From DAOUCP01 sp034432155 (GTDB lineage: Bacteria; Chloroflexota; Anaerolineae; Epilineales; Epilineaceae): a DNA stretch of 36,716 nucleotides. Below are positions 23,373 through 31,860 of this stretch, one piece after another. Under the pieces are notes generated by a model. The model saw nothing but the letters and a program-made list of their open reading frames with translations. It was not told where the DNA came from and made no database searches. Every line of letters starts with the position of its first letter. Position 1 is the first letter of the stretch. The stretch is from positions 1 to 36,716 of the forward strand of contig DAOUCP010000011.1 in assembly GCA_034432155.1 (NCBI GenBank), given 5' to 3'. The translations under genes and the position numbers were made by a program.

Positions 23373-24578
23373 TCAGCGTGACGGTGGCGGGGACGATGGC
23401 TGGCCAAGCAAGAGCGCTCGATGAAAGGTCCGAGGGTCCGACCAGGATCGCAAGGGACTGCTGGAGAGAAGGGTTAGTTGGGCCGGTTGCGGCAGATCGT
23501 TGTCGCTCACGTTCACCGCCAAACCGAAGGCCGCTCCGGGCCGCGGCTCAAACCCAATCCGTGACCAGGGAAGGGCGAGCTCCACGATGTAGCCGTCATC
23601 CAGTCGCCGGGCGCTCAGCCGGATTCCCTTGGCGGACTGGCCTGCCGGACGCCATACGTACGCTTCGGGAGGCCGTGCCGCGAAGTCGCCGGGCGAAATG
23701 CCAATCTGCCAGTCATCCGCGTTGTACACCCCGATGTCACGGTCGCCCGGCAGGTCGGCATCCACCTGGATTTCCAGGCTGTCACCCAGATGGAGCTCGG
23801 CACCTTGGGCCGGCTGGAAGAAAAGGTCATCCACGACCCTCACGCCAAGGGAGAGCGCGCTGTCATCCCACGCTGCAAAGGCGCGTCCACTGACGTCGGC
23901 TGGACCGTCCCACGATTCGGCGCCGAAGGCCGGATGGACGATGTCCATGGCCTGGCCTGGCCAATCGTCCAGCCAGGCGTCGAGCTGCAGCGGGGCAACG
24001 ACCCTGGGCAGCCGCCAGGTTGGCACGCGCTCGGGGGCCCCGCTCGACCAAGCCGGCGCTGGCTCGCCGGAAGTATCCTGTGGCCAGGGCGGTGACGCCA
24101 CACTGTGGCTCGGGGTGTCGCTGCCATTGTCGGCCGGCGCGCGCTCGCGCAGAGAACCGTCGGGCGGGGGCGGGGAAGGCGATCCAGATCGCGAAGCCCA
24201 GCCACTGGGCGGCGGCGTATCGGGGCCAGAGCGCTGGCGCGGACCGGTCGCTGGGGTGCTGATCCCAGGCCGAACGGCTGCCGACGCACCAGCTGCCGCG
24301 ACGCCCTGCGTTGGCGAAGGTGAGACGTCTCGGACGTGCCAGGCGCTCGTCCGTGGTCGGCGCGCCCCCGTGCTGGTTCCGGCCACCGTCAGCACCACCA
24401 GTGTCAGCGTCACCAGCAGCAGGCCGCTCAGAGACACGGCCAGACTCCAGCGCACCACTGGCGGCAGCTGTGGCCCCCTGGATCGCCCGGCCACACTGGG
24501 CTCGAGCATCGGTGCGCCACAGTTGGGGCAGTACCAGCTTGGCCCCAGGTGACCTCGACCGCAACGGCTGCACTTCAT
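23373..24578 (-). CDS. Zinc-ribbon / transmembrane / CBM9-like protein
   Basis: A 401-residue protein with a striking layout. Residues 3-20 are a zinc ribbon with two CxxC pairs (CSRC and CPNC). Residues about 44-67 are a TM helix. Residues about 70-190 are a Pro/Ser/Thr/Gly-rich linker. Residues about 195-395 resemble carbohydrate-binding module family 9 (LDAWLDDWPG, AFAAWDDSALSLGVRVVDD, LGDSLEIQVDAD, VELALPWSRIGF). By the positive-inside rule the ribbon is cytoplasmic and the CBM9-like domain external. It lies downstream of sufS on the same strand, 138 bases away. No enzymatic residue is visible. It may be a surface sugar sensor or anchor, but this is inference. Confidence 0.75.
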   Translation of the reverse strand: MKCSRCGRGHLGPSWYCPNCGAPMLEPSVAGRSRGPQLPPVVRWSLAVSLSGLLLVTLTLVVLTVAGTSTGARRPRTSAWHVRDVSPSPTQGVAAAGASAAVRPGISTPATGPRQRSGPDTPPPSGWASRSGSPSPPPPDGSLRERAPADNGSDTPSHSVASPPWPQDTSGEPAPAWSSGAPERVPTWRLPRVVAPLQLDAWLDDWPGQAMDIVHPAFGAESWDGPADVSGRAFAAWDDSALSLGVRVVDDLFFQPAQGAELHLGDSLEIQVDADLPGDRDIGVYNADDWQIGISPGDFAARPPEAYVWRPAGQSAKGIRLSARRLDDGYIVELALPWSRIGFEPRPGAAFGLAVNVSDNDLPQPAQLTLLSSSPLRSWSDPRTFHRALLLGQPSSPPPSR

Positions 24579-24716
24579 GGCCAGCCTTCGCCAACGGCCC
24601 TGGACGGACCAGGGATGGAGCGCCCGACCGGCAGTTTCGTCATCGGCGCTTCGCGGCCTCGAGCGCTCGCCGCAGGTTCCCCGGTGGAGATATGCAGGCC
24701 ATTGAAGTGGCCACCG

Positions 24717-26015
24717 CTAGTCTGCGAGCCCAAAGAGCTCCCGCGCCTGTACCAGGCCGTCCCGGAGAGCATCGATGTCGGCGGTGGTGTTGTATACGTA
24801 GAAGCTGGCTCGAGCACTCGCCGGGATGCCCAGCTCGCGGTGCAGAGGCATGGTGCAGTGGTGGCCCGCCCGGATGGCGATGCCTCGATGATCCAAAATG
24901 GAAGCCAGATCGTGGGCATGCACCCCGGCCAGGTTGAATGTCACGAGGCCGCCGCGGTCACCTTCCGGTCCGTAGATGGTCACGCCCGGCACTTGGCGGA
25001 GCGTGCGCAGGGCGTAGTCCGCGAGCTGTCGCTCGTGCTGCCACACGGCGTCCATGCCCAGCTGATCCAGGTAGCGGATGGCGGCGTGCAACCCAATGGC
25101 CTGAGCCACCGGCGGCGTGCCGGCCTCGAATCGGGTGGGCGGTGCCGCATAGGTGGATTGGGCCAGCTGCACCCGCTCGATCATCTCGCCTCCCCCCTGG
25201 TAGGGTGGCATGCTCTCCAACACCTCATAGCGGCCCCAGAGGACTCCAATACCGGTCGGGCCAAGCATCTTGTGGCCGCTGAAGGCCAGGAAGTCCACCC
25301 CTAGGGCCTGCACATTCACCGGGCGGTGGGGGACGCTCTGGGCGGCATCCAGCAGCACGAGACTGCCCACCCGGTGGGCCAACGCCGCCAGCTCCGCCAC
25401 CGGATTGACGGCGGCCAGCATGTTGGAGACGTGGACGAAGGCCACGAGCTTCACCCGTTCGTCGATCTGGCGCTCGGCAAGGGCAAGGTCGAGCCGGCCT
25501 TGCTCGTCGAACGGCAGAAACCGCAGCTCGCAGCCCGTCCGCTGCGCCAGGAGCTGCCAAGGAATCAGGTTGGAGTGGTGCTCCATGGTGGTGAGCACGA
25601 TCGCGTCGCCCGCCCCGAGGTTGTGACCTCCCCAACTGGCCGCAACGAGGTTGATGGACTCCGTCGTGCCGCGCGTGAAGATGATCTCGCGCGGCTCTCT
25701 GGCGCCAAGGAACGCCGCCACTGCCCTCCGAGCTGCCTCGTATTGCTCCGTAGCCTCGATCGACAGGGCGTGAACGCCCCGGTGGACGTTGGCGTTGTGG
25801 TGTCGGTAGAAGTCGACGATAGCCTCAATCACGACCTCCGGCTTCTGCGTGGTGGCCGCGTTGTCCAGATAGACCAGCGGCTGGTTGTTCAGCCGCCGCT
25901 GCAGAATCGGGAAATCGGCCCGGATGCGCTCCGGATCCAGCGGCATCGTCATGCTGGAAGCCGATTGTCCCCCGATCTCCGGTTCGCCCGTGGCGTCGCG
26001 CGGTGTCTCGGCCAT
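24717..26015 (-). CDS. sufS: Cysteine desulfurase SufS
   Basis: A PLP enzyme of about 432 residues that takes sulfur from cysteine for Fe-S clusters. It has VYLDNAATTQKP, NVHRGVHALS, TRGTTESINLVA, TMEHHSNLIPW, LDAAQSVPH, the PLP lysine in FSGHKMLGPTG, the RFEAGTPP motif, and the catalytic cysteine in RAGHHCTMPLH, as in class II desulfurases. ATG 26015 lies four bases after the sufU stop. ATG 25955 or 25949 would remove an atypical N-terminal stretch of about 20 residues and give the more usual length near 410. Last gene of the suf operon. Confidence 0.95.
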   Translation of the reverse strand: MAETPRDATGEPEIGGQSASSMTMPLDPERIRADFPILQRRLNNQPLVYLDNAATTQKPEVVIEAIVDFYRHHNANVHRGVHALSIEATEQYEAARRAVAAFLGAREPREIIFTRGTTESINLVAASWGGHNLGAGDAIVLTTMEHHSNLIPWQLLAQRTGCELRFLPFDEQGRLDLALAERQIDERVKLVAFVHVSNMLAAVNPVAELAALAHRVGSLVLLDAAQSVPHRPVNVQALGVDFLAFSGHKMLGPTGIGVLWGRYEVLESMPPYQGGGEMIERVQLAQSTYAAPPTRFEAGTPPVAQAIGLHAAIRYLDQLGMDAVWQHERQLADYALRTLRQVPGVTIYGPEGDRGGLVTFNLAGVHAHDLASILDHRGIAIRAGHHCTMPLHRELGIPASARASFYVYNTTADIDALRDGLVQARELFGLAD

Positions 26016-26019
26016 GACG

Positions 26020-26481
26020 CTAGGCCTCTTCCTCCAGGGTCGCTCGGCTGGAGCCGGCAAGCGCCGCCAGAAGGGTGTGCCAGGCCATGGTGGCGCACTT
26101 CACGCGCGCTGGATAGGCCCGTACACCGGCGAACACCGCCAGCTTGCCAAGCTCTGCCGGTGGTACCGCTGCTTCGGTCGGGTCGCCCGTCAGCATGGCG
26201 ATCATCTGCTCGGCGAGAGCCGTGGCTTGCGCCACGCTCAGGCCCTTGATAGCCTCGGTCATGAGCGATGCCGAGGCCGTCGAAATGGCGCAGCCTTCAC
26301 CCTCGAACGCCACGTCGCGGATGATCCCCTCCTGGAGCTGCAGATCCAATTGAATCTCATCGCCGCACAAGGGATTGCTGCCCTCGGCTCGATGGCTAGC
26401 GTGCTCGAGCCGTCCCCGGTTGCGGGGTCGTCGGTGATGATCCAGCACGACCTCCTCGTACAGCTCCGTCAAGTCAGCCAA
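26020..26481 (-). CDS. sufU: Fe-S assembly / zinc-dependent sulfurtransferase SufU
   Basis: A 153-residue IscU-like protein of the SufU branch, which accepts sulfur from SufS and is zinc-dependent in Gram-positive bacteria. The cysteine and aspartate ligands are seen in NPLCGDE, GEGCAISTASASLM and ARVKCATMAWH. The insertion AMLTGDPTEAAVPPAELGKL between the second and third cysteines is characteristic of SufU rather than IscU. The start is TTG 26481 behind GAGGAAGAGG; a nearby ATG at 26485 is out of frame. It is 72 bases from sufD and four bases from sufS. Confidence 0.92.
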   Translation of the reverse strand: MADLTELYEEVVLDHHRRPRNRGRLEHASHRAEGSNPLCGDEIQLDLQLQEGIIRDVAFEGEGCAISTASASLMTEAIKGLSVAQATALAEQMIAMLTGDPTEAAVPPAELGKLAVFAGVRAYPARVKCATMAWHTLLAALAGSSRATLEEEA

Positions 26482-26553
26482 CCATCCTCTTCCTCGCCGT
26501 GGCCCCCCCGGCGCACGGGCGCTGACCGGGCGCGGCCGACCGGTGGTCGCCGC

Positions 26554-27921
26554 TCACCCGCTCGTCCCGACCAGGCTCATTCGGGCCAGAGCTTCGATCT
26601 CGCCGATCAGGTTGCCTTGCGGCAGACGTTGGGCCAACCGGTCCAGGAGTTGGCCGCGCAGCGGCCCCAGTGCCAGGCAGTCTACGACCTCGGCCACGAA
26701 CGCGTACACCAGGAGGCTGCGCGCCATCGACGCATCGATACCGCGGGCGCGGAGGAGGAACAGGGCCTCCTCGTCGATCTGCCCCACGGTGGCGCCATGG
26801 CTGCACTGAACATCGTCGGCCAGGATCTCCAGCTGGGGGATCGACTGGACACGCGCCTGGCGCGACAGGAGCAAGTTGTGATTCGCCTGCCGGGCATCGG
26901 TCTGTTGGGCGCCGGGATGGACGCGGATGCGACCGTGGAAAACGGCCCGTCCTTGACCGTCCACGACACCCTTGTACAGTTGCCGGCTGGTGCAGCCGAC
27001 TTGGCGATGGTGGACGTGCAGCCGATGATCCATCGTTTGCTGATCCGTCGGCAGGTACAGCCCGTCCAGGGTGCACTGGGCGCCAGGTTCTGCCAAGATG
27101 ACCTCGGTTTCGACGCGCACCGTGGCGCCGCAGAGGTTCAGCACATGGCTCCCCAGGCGACTGCCCGCTCCCGCCACTGCCCGCATGGCGCCGACGTAGT
27201 GCGTCGCGGCCGATTCTTCCAGCCAGCGGTAGCTCGCGACCTGGGCCCCCGGCGCGAGGTGCATTTCGGTGACCGGACAAACGAGACACGAGGCGGGACT
27301 GCGGCCCAGGTAGGATTCGACCAGGGTGATCTGGCTGTCGCGACCCAGCCGCACGATGTTGCGCGGGAAGATGCCACGACCTGCGGCAGCTGCGGTCGTC
27401 CAGAAGACGAGTTGCAGCGGGCGCTCGAGGTGCGTTCCGGCGGGCAAAACCACCGCTGCGCCATCCTCGGCCAGGCCGGCATTGAGGGCCACGAAGGGAC
27501 GGGTTTCGTAATCCTCCGCGGCCCCAGGGGGTGGCAGAACCAGGTCGGGCAGTTCCTGGAGAGCCTCGCCCCACCGGCCGATAAAGCCATTCGCCAGCCG
27601 TGGGAGATCGCTGAGCTGGGGCATCAGCGTGCCGTCCACGAAGACCAGCCGGTAGGCCGCGGGAAGCCAATGGGCGGGCATGTCGTGCGCCTCCCCTACG
27701 GCGGGCGGCTCCTCGGGGGGCAGATAGGCACGTTCGGTGAGGGCACCGATGGCGGCATGCCGCCAATCCGGCTCCCGGTGACTGGGCAAACCACGTCGCA
27801 GGAAACTGGCCATGGCCTCCCGCCGCGCCTGCGTCAGGGCGGATGGCTCGGCGCCCTCTCGGGTCATCAGCCGTTCGAAGGCACTGCCGTACGCGGCGAC
27901 CACCGCGGCCGAATCGGTCAT
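26554..27921 (-). CDS. sufD: Fe-S cluster assembly protein SufD
   Basis: A 455-residue SufD, the partner of SufB in the SufBC2D scaffold. It has a helical N-terminal domain, then the right-handed beta-helix region (GRGIFPRNIVRLGRDSQITL, TDQQTMDHRLHVHH, QLYKGVVDGQGRAVFHGRI, QTDARQANHNLLLS) and the C-terminal helical domain ending in ALARMSLVG. The segment SIPQLEILADDVQCSHGATV contains the conserved Cys-Ser-His used at the SufB-SufD interface. ATG 27921 overlaps the sufC stop by four bases (ATGA), so the two are co-translated. Confidence 0.94.
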   Translation of the reverse strand: MTDSAAVVAAYGSAFERLMTREGAEPSALTQARREAMASFLRRGLPSHREPDWRHAAIGALTERAYLPPEEPPAVGEAHDMPAHWLPAAYRLVFVDGTLMPQLSDLPRLANGFIGRWGEALQELPDLVLPPPGAAEDYETRPFVALNAGLAEDGAAVVLPAGTHLERPLQLVFWTTAAAAGRGIFPRNIVRLGRDSQITLVESYLGRSPASCLVCPVTEMHLAPGAQVASYRWLEESAATHYVGAMRAVAGAGSRLGSHVLNLCGATVRVETEVILAEPGAQCTLDGLYLPTDQQTMDHRLHVHHRQVGCTSRQLYKGVVDGQGRAVFHGRIRVHPGAQQTDARQANHNLLLSRQARVQSIPQLEILADDVQCSHGATVGQIDEEALFLLRARGIDASMARSLLVYAFVAEVVDCLALGPLRGQLLDRLAQRLPQGNLIGEIEALARMSLVGTSG

Positions 27922-28706
27922 GAGGGCGACGCCTGCGTGCCTTTGGCTAACGAAGTGCCCGAATCCTGGAAGCCAGCGTAGCCACTTGCTTCCAGCTCCA
28001 AGGCGAGCTCTTTGCCACCCGAACGGACGATTCGTCCGCCCAAAAGCACATGCACCGCCTCCGGCACGATGTAGTTCAGGATTCGCTGGTAGTGGGTGAT
28101 GACCAGGAAAGAACGTTGGTCGTTCCGCAAGGCGTTGACGCCGTTGGCGACTACTTGCAGAGCATCGATATCCAGCCCCGAATCGGTCTCGTCCAGAATG
28201 CCGAGTCGGGGCTCGAGGAGCACCATCTGGAAGATCTCATTGCGCTTCTTCTCGCCGCCGGAAAAACCGTCGTTGACAGGTCGTTTCAGGAGTGCCTCCG
28301 TCATGCCAACCAGCGACATGCGGCTGCGAACCAGCTCCATGAACTCGAGGACATCCAGTTGCGGCTGACCGCGATGCTGCCGGATGGCGTTCACCGCCGC
28401 CTTGAGGAAGTACATGTTGCTGACGCCAGGGATGGCCACTGGGTATTGGAAGGCCAGCAGCACACCCTCGCGCGCCCGGACTTCGGGCGGCCAGGCCAGA
28501 AGATCCTGCCCGTCGAAGGCAATGGATCCCTGGGTGACGACGTAGCCTTCGCGGCCGGCGATCACCTGCGCCAGCGTGCTCTTGCCTGAGCCATTGGGGC
28601 CCATGATGGCGTGGGTCTGGCCGGCTTCGATCGACAGGTCGATGCCGTTTAGGATCGGCCGACCGTCGACGCTCACGTGCAGGTCCCGAATCTCCAACAG
28701 AGCCAT
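27918..28706 (-). CDS. sufC: Fe-S cluster assembly ATPase SufC
   Basis: A 262-residue ABC-type ATPase that powers the SufB-SufD scaffold. Walker A is GPNGSGKST, the Q-loop is LLAFQYPV, the signature is SGGEKKRNE, Walker B is LGILDETDSGLD, and the switch His is in VITHYQRIL. SufC lacks membrane domains, as expected. ATG 28706 has AAGGAAGA directly upstream; a longer frame would add 25 Arg-rich residues running through the intergenic hairpin and is rejected. It follows sufB after 80 bases and overlaps sufD by four. Confidence 0.95.
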   Translation of the reverse strand: MALLEIRDLHVSVDGRPILNGIDLSIEAGQTHAIMGPNGSGKSTLAQVIAGREGYVVTQGSIAFDGQDLLAWPPEVRAREGVLLAFQYPVAIPGVSNMYFLKAAVNAIRQHRGQPQLDVLEFMELVRSRMSLVGMTEALLKRPVNDGFSGGEKKRNEIFQMVLLEPRLGILDETDSGLDIDALQVVANGVNALRNDQRSFLVITHYQRILNYIVPEAVHVLLGGRIVRSGGKELALELEASGYAGFQDSGTSLAKGTQASPS

Positions 28707-28747
28707 TCTTCCTTCACCCTTCGCCCGCTGCCGCGCTCTCGGCATGC

Positions 28748-28767
28748 GGCCGGCGCGGCCGCCGGCC
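28748..28767 (-). other. Perfect 8-bp stem-loop between sufB and sufC
   Basis: GGCCGGCG (28748-28755), loop CGGC and CGCCGGCC (28760-28767) form a perfect hairpin in the 80-base gap between sufB and sufC. It has no T-run, so it is more likely an mRNA-processing or stability element, or a pause site, than a terminator. The effect on sufB relative to sufCDUS levels is inferred. Confidence 0.5.
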
Positions 28768-28786
28768 CCGCGCGGTCGCACGACGC

Positions 28787-30229
28787 CTAGCCAACGCTGC
28801 CTTCCAGGCTGATCTCCAGAAGCTTCTGCGCCTCGACCGCGAACTCCATCGGTAGCTCGCGGAACACCTCTTTGCAGAAACCGTTCACGATAAGCGAGAC
28901 CGCTTCCTCGGCGCTCAGGCCGCGTTGACGGCAGTAGAAGATCTGATCGTCGCTGATTTTGGAGGTGGTCGCCTCATGTTCCATCCGAGCCGTCGGGTTC
29001 CGCACATCGATAGTTGGGAAGGTGTGCGCTCCGCAGCGGTCGCCAATAAGCATCGAGTCGCATTGCGAGTAGTTCCGCGCGTTCTCGCTGTCCTTGGCGA
29101 TGTGCACCCAGCCGCGGTAGGTGTTCTGACCCTGGCCGGCCGAGATGCCCTTGGAGACGATGGTGCTCGCGGTGTTGCGACCCAGGTGAATCATTTTCGT
29201 GCCGGTGTCAGCCTGCTGCCGGCCGCGGGTCACCGCGACGCTGTAGAAGCGGCCCACCGAATGGTCGCCTTCGAGGATACAGCTCGGATACTTCCAAGTG
29301 ATGGCCGAGCCCGTCTCCACCTGCGTCCAGGAAATCCGCGCATGGTGGCCAGCGCACCGGCCACGTTTGGTGACGAAGTTGTAGATTCCGCCTCGCCCTT
29401 CCTCGTCGCCCGGATACCAGTTCTGGACGGTGGCGTACTTGATTTCTGCATTGTCCAGCGCGATCAGCTCCACCACCGCCGCATGCAGCTGGTTCTCGTC
29501 GCGCATCGGGGCCGTGCACCCCTCGAGGTAGCTCACGTAGCTGCCGCAGTCGGCGATGATCAGCGTTCGCTCGAACTGGCCGGTGTTGCGCGCATTGATG
29601 CGAAAGTAGGTCGATAACTCGATCGGGCAGCGAACACCCTCGGGAATGTAGACAAACGAACCGTCGGTGAACACTGCGGAGTTAAGCGCCGCGAAGTAGT
29701 TGTCCGTGGGTGGAACCACTGAGCCGAGATACTTCTGCACGAGTTGGGGATGCTCGCGAACTGCATCGGAAAAGGGGCAGAAGATGATGCCCATGGCTGC
29801 GAGTCGCTGACGATAGGTCGTGGCCACCGAGATGCTGTCAAACACAGCGTCCACCGCCACGCCGCTCAAGGCGGCTTGCTCTTGCAGAGGGATTCCCAGG
29901 CGGTCGTAGGTGCGGCGGATCTCCGGGTCGACTTCGTCGATGCTGCGGGGCCGCCTGCGGGGAGCTGAGTAGTACGAGATCGCCTGGTAGTCGATATCCG
30001 GATAGCTCACGTTGCCCCAGCGGGGCTCGGCCATACGAAGCCAGTGCCGATAGGCGTTCAGGCGCCATTCCAAGAGCCAGACTGGTTCGCCCTGCTTGGC
30101 CGAAATGAGTCGAATCACCTCTTCGTCAAGACCCGGCCGGATGGTCTCCTGTTCGACTTCGGTGACGAACCCGAACTGGTATTGCTGCAGGGCTAGATCC
30201 TGGATGGTGTGGCTGTCGCTCTTGGGCAT
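28787..30229 (-). CDS. sufB: Fe-S cluster assembly protein SufB
   Basis: A 480-residue scaffold protein that builds Fe-S clusters with SufC and SufD. Family segments include GFVTEVEQETIRPGLDEEVI, VFTDGSFVYIPEGVRCPIEL, YFRINARNTGQFERTLIIAD, YVSYLEGCTAP (the cluster or sulfur-handling cysteine), VQNWYPGDEEGRGGIYNFVT, and a C-terminal region with the SufD-binding residues and the ending FAVEAQKLLEISLEGSVG. ATG 30229 is the first start that gives the family length; upstream frame in the same register is rejected because it runs through the promoter. It is the first gene of the operon, in the order B-C-D-U-S. Confidence 0.95.
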   Translation of the reverse strand: MPKSDSHTIQDLALQQYQFGFVTEVEQETIRPGLDEEVIRLISAKQGEPVWLLEWRLNAYRHWLRMAEPRWGNVSYPDIDYQAISYYSAPRRRPRSIDEVDPEIRRTYDRLGIPLQEQAALSGVAVDAVFDSISVATTYRQRLAAMGIIFCPFSDAVREHPQLVQKYLGSVVPPTDNYFAALNSAVFTDGSFVYIPEGVRCPIELSTYFRINARNTGQFERTLIIADCGSYVSYLEGCTAPMRDENQLHAAVVELIALDNAEIKYATVQNWYPGDEEGRGGIYNFVTKRGRCAGHHARISWTQVETGSAITWKYPSCILEGDHSVGRFYSVAVTRGRQQADTGTKMIHLGRNTASTIVSKGISAGQGQNTYRGWVHIAKDSENARNYSQCDSMLIGDRCGAHTFPTIDVRNPTARMEHEATTSKISDDQIFYCRQRGLSAEEAVSLIVNGFCKEVFRELPMEFAVEAQKLLEISLEGSVG

Positions 30230-30265
30230 GGCGGTGCGGTCTAGCGGGCTATCCGATGGGCGCCA

Positions 30266-30274
30266 ATTGTAGCA
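30266..30274 (-). promoter_or_regulatory. Extended -10 promoter of the suf operon
   Basis: On the - strand TGCTACAAT (30274-30266) is an extended -10 element: TGC, then TACAAT. No good -35 is seen. Transcription would start near 30259, leaving a leader of about 30 bases and no obvious ribosome-binding site before sufB. No SufR or IscR site could be recognised. Confidence 0.55.
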
Positions 30275-30322
30275 CACGAGCTGGGGCCGGTCTTCCGCAT
30301 CCCGAACGGGCACGACCGGCCA

Positions 30323-30351
30323 TTGACGATCCGAGGGGAGCGCCCTATAAT
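30323..30351 (+). promoter_or_regulatory. Near-consensus sigma70 promoter for the ytxH-like gene
   Basis: TTGACG (30323-30328), a 17-base spacer and a perfect TATAAT (30346-30351) form the best promoter in the window. The predicted start near 30358 leaves a leader of about 148 bases before GTG 30506. This leader is rich in G and C and contains several inverted GGGCG/CGCCC-type segments, but matches no riboswitch I recognise. It diverges from the suf promoter 50 bases away. Confidence 0.8.
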
Positions 30352-30505
30352 CGGCGCTGTCCCAAGCACCTCTGTCCTTGGATGGCGGTTTTGGCAGGGC
30401 GAAGGGAAGCTCGTTTGCCCGGCAGGCAGCGCGAGCGGCTGCCCGAAGGTCGGTCTCGGGGCGCGGCAGGGCGCCCGCGACGGGTGGTTGGAGAGGGAGG
30501 GAAGA

Positions 30506-30874
30506 GTGGCAGAGACACGGCACGAGGCAGAGAATCGGCCCGGCGAGCGGGCCGCTGCAGGTCACTCCTCGGGGGGCTTCTTCATTCTCGGTGCCATGCT
30601 GGGGGCGGCGATTGGTGCGCTGCTGGGCTTGCTGTATGCGCCGCGGCCTGGATCGGAGACGCGCCAGGAGTGGGAGCGGAAGTCGGAGGAGCTCAGGCGT
30701 CGGGCCGAGGAAGCAGCCGAAAAGGCGGCCAGTCGCGCGGAGGAGTTCGCCGAACGGGCTCGTCAGTACGCTGCGAAGGCGGAGAAGGCGGCGACGCTGG
30801 GGCGGAGCGGTGCGGCAGCACCGCCGAGCGACACCGGTACGTCGTCGAACGCGCCGCCGGAGGGGCCGTCGTAG
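30506..30874 (+). CDS. YtxH-like small membrane protein
   Basis: A 122-residue protein. A glycine-zipper TM segment (GGFFILGAMLGAAIGALLGL, about 23-42) is followed by the YtxH-like APRPGSETRQE turn and then a charged coiled coil (ERKSEELRRRAEEAAEKAAS, about 58-97) and a polar tail. GTG 30506 is chosen because GGGAGGGAAGA lies just upstream; an earlier in-frame ATG at 30323 lies on the promoter itself and is rejected. It resembles the protein at 6702-7010 in layout. Function unknown; a stress-related envelope role is the usual suggestion for the family. Confidence 0.78.
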   Translation: MAETRHEAENRPGERAAAGHSSGGFFILGAMLGAAIGALLGLLYAPRPGSETRQEWERKSEELRRRAEEAAEKAASRAEEFAERARQYAAKAEKAATLGRSGAAAPPSDTGTSSNAPPEGPS

Positions 30875-30877
30875 GCC

Positions 30878-30894
30878 CGCGCGGTAGCCGCGCG
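30878..30894 (+). terminator. Terminator-like hairpin after the ytxH-like gene
   Basis: CGCGCGG (30878-30884), loop TAG and CCGCGCG (30888-30894) form a perfect 7-bp stem starting four bases after the stop codon. There is no T-run, so termination efficiency is uncertain. The rest of the 206-base gap to the next gene shows no tRNA or other recognisable RNA. Confidence 0.4.
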
Positions 30895-31080
30895 CCACTG
30901 CGAAGGCCAAGAGCATTGGCGAGTGGTGCGCAGTGCGCTCGAGCCGGCGACGAGGCCGGGATCGGACGCGTTGCGATGGGGGCCACGTCATGTCTCACAG
31001 GGGCCGGTGCGGGCCGCCAAGCGCTTCTGCGCAGCGGTGCGAGCGCGGTGTTGCTCAGGTCGTTTTCCTGGGCGTGACCC

Positions 31081-31692
31081 ATGGCCCGTGCGTACGAATC
31101 CCCGCTGGCCGTCTTGCCGCTCCTTCTCGCTGCGGCAAACGGTGCCCTCGCAGGACTGGTGGCGCTGGGTGGTTTGGCCGCGTTCGCCAGCCTCCAGGGC
31201 GGAAGTCCGTGGGTGCCAGCCAACGCATTGGGTGCCTGGCTCGTCCGCTGGCTACAGAATGCCGATCCCTCCGCCACCGTCGGCTTCTATTACGATGCTA
31301 CGCTGGGCGGCATCATGCTTGCGGCTGGCGGCGGTGCCGTCGGCGGTCTCGTGTGGTGGGCCCTCTTGGTGCGCTGGCGTGGCCTTTCGCCCCTGGTGGC
31401 AGCGTTGCTGGTCGCCGTGCTGCGGTTTGCCGCCGTGCGCTGGATCGTGGCGCCGGTGCTCAATCCACTGCTCGTGAGCGACTTGCCGGGACTGGCCCGC
31501 TGGTCCGGTGCCGCGCAAGCCGGTCCGTCGGCCGGAGTCTGGTCGAGCTTGGCAGCGTTGCTCCTGCCGGCGGCGCCCTGGTGGGCTGCCACGATCGCCT
31601 ACGGTGTGGTGCTCGGGCTGGGACTTCAGCTCGAGCCCGGACGTGCATCCAGTCGCCAACACCGATCCAACGGTGCGCCGCGATCCAGCTAG
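31081..31692 (+). CDS. Hypothetical membrane protein with about four TM helices
   Basis: A 203-residue protein with no recognised domain. Hydrophobic segments lie at about residues 10-36, 77-99, 105-127 and 160-183, and a basic tail (residues 188-203) follows. A loop with WVPANALGAWLVRWLQNADP separates the first two helices. The Ala/Leu/Gly-rich composition is normal for membrane proteins here. ATG 31081 has no strong ribosome-binding site. The gene stands alone between the ytxH-like gene and the Asp-box protein. The 168 bases after it contain no feature I can support other than the ribosome-binding site of the next gene. Confidence 0.6.
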   Translation: MARAYESPLAVLPLLLAAANGALAGLVALGGLAAFASLQGGSPWVPANALGAWLVRWLQNADPSATVGFYYDATLGGIMLAAGGGAVGGLVWWALLVRWRGLSPLVAALLVAVLRFAAVRWIVAPVLNPLLVSDLPGLARWSGAAQAGPSAGVWSSLAALLLPAAPWWAATIAYGVVLGLGLQLEPGRASSRQHRSNGAPRSS

Positions 31693-31860
31693 TGCCGAGG
31701 TGCCCCGGTGAGGAGCCTGTGCAGTCCCTCTTGCCACGCCGTCTTTGCCGCGCGCCGTAACCGGCTGCCGCCGACCGCGTCGTCATTGCCAGCCAGAGAT
31801 GCACCGGGCCCGCCAGGGTGGTCCGGTGTCGATGTGCACTTTCGGAAGGAGACATGACGG

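Noticed and set aside
25885..27981. A 698-codon open frame on the + strand opposite sufS, sufU and sufD
   Set aside because: It mirrors well-identified suf genes; long antisense frames are expected at this GC content, and the translation is His/Gln/Arg-rich without any recognisable domain.
30875..31080. Possible tRNA or small RNA in the gap before the four-TM hypothetical gene
   Set aside because: No T-loop GTTCGA-type sequence or cloverleaf could be found; only the GC-rich hairpin at its start is supportable.
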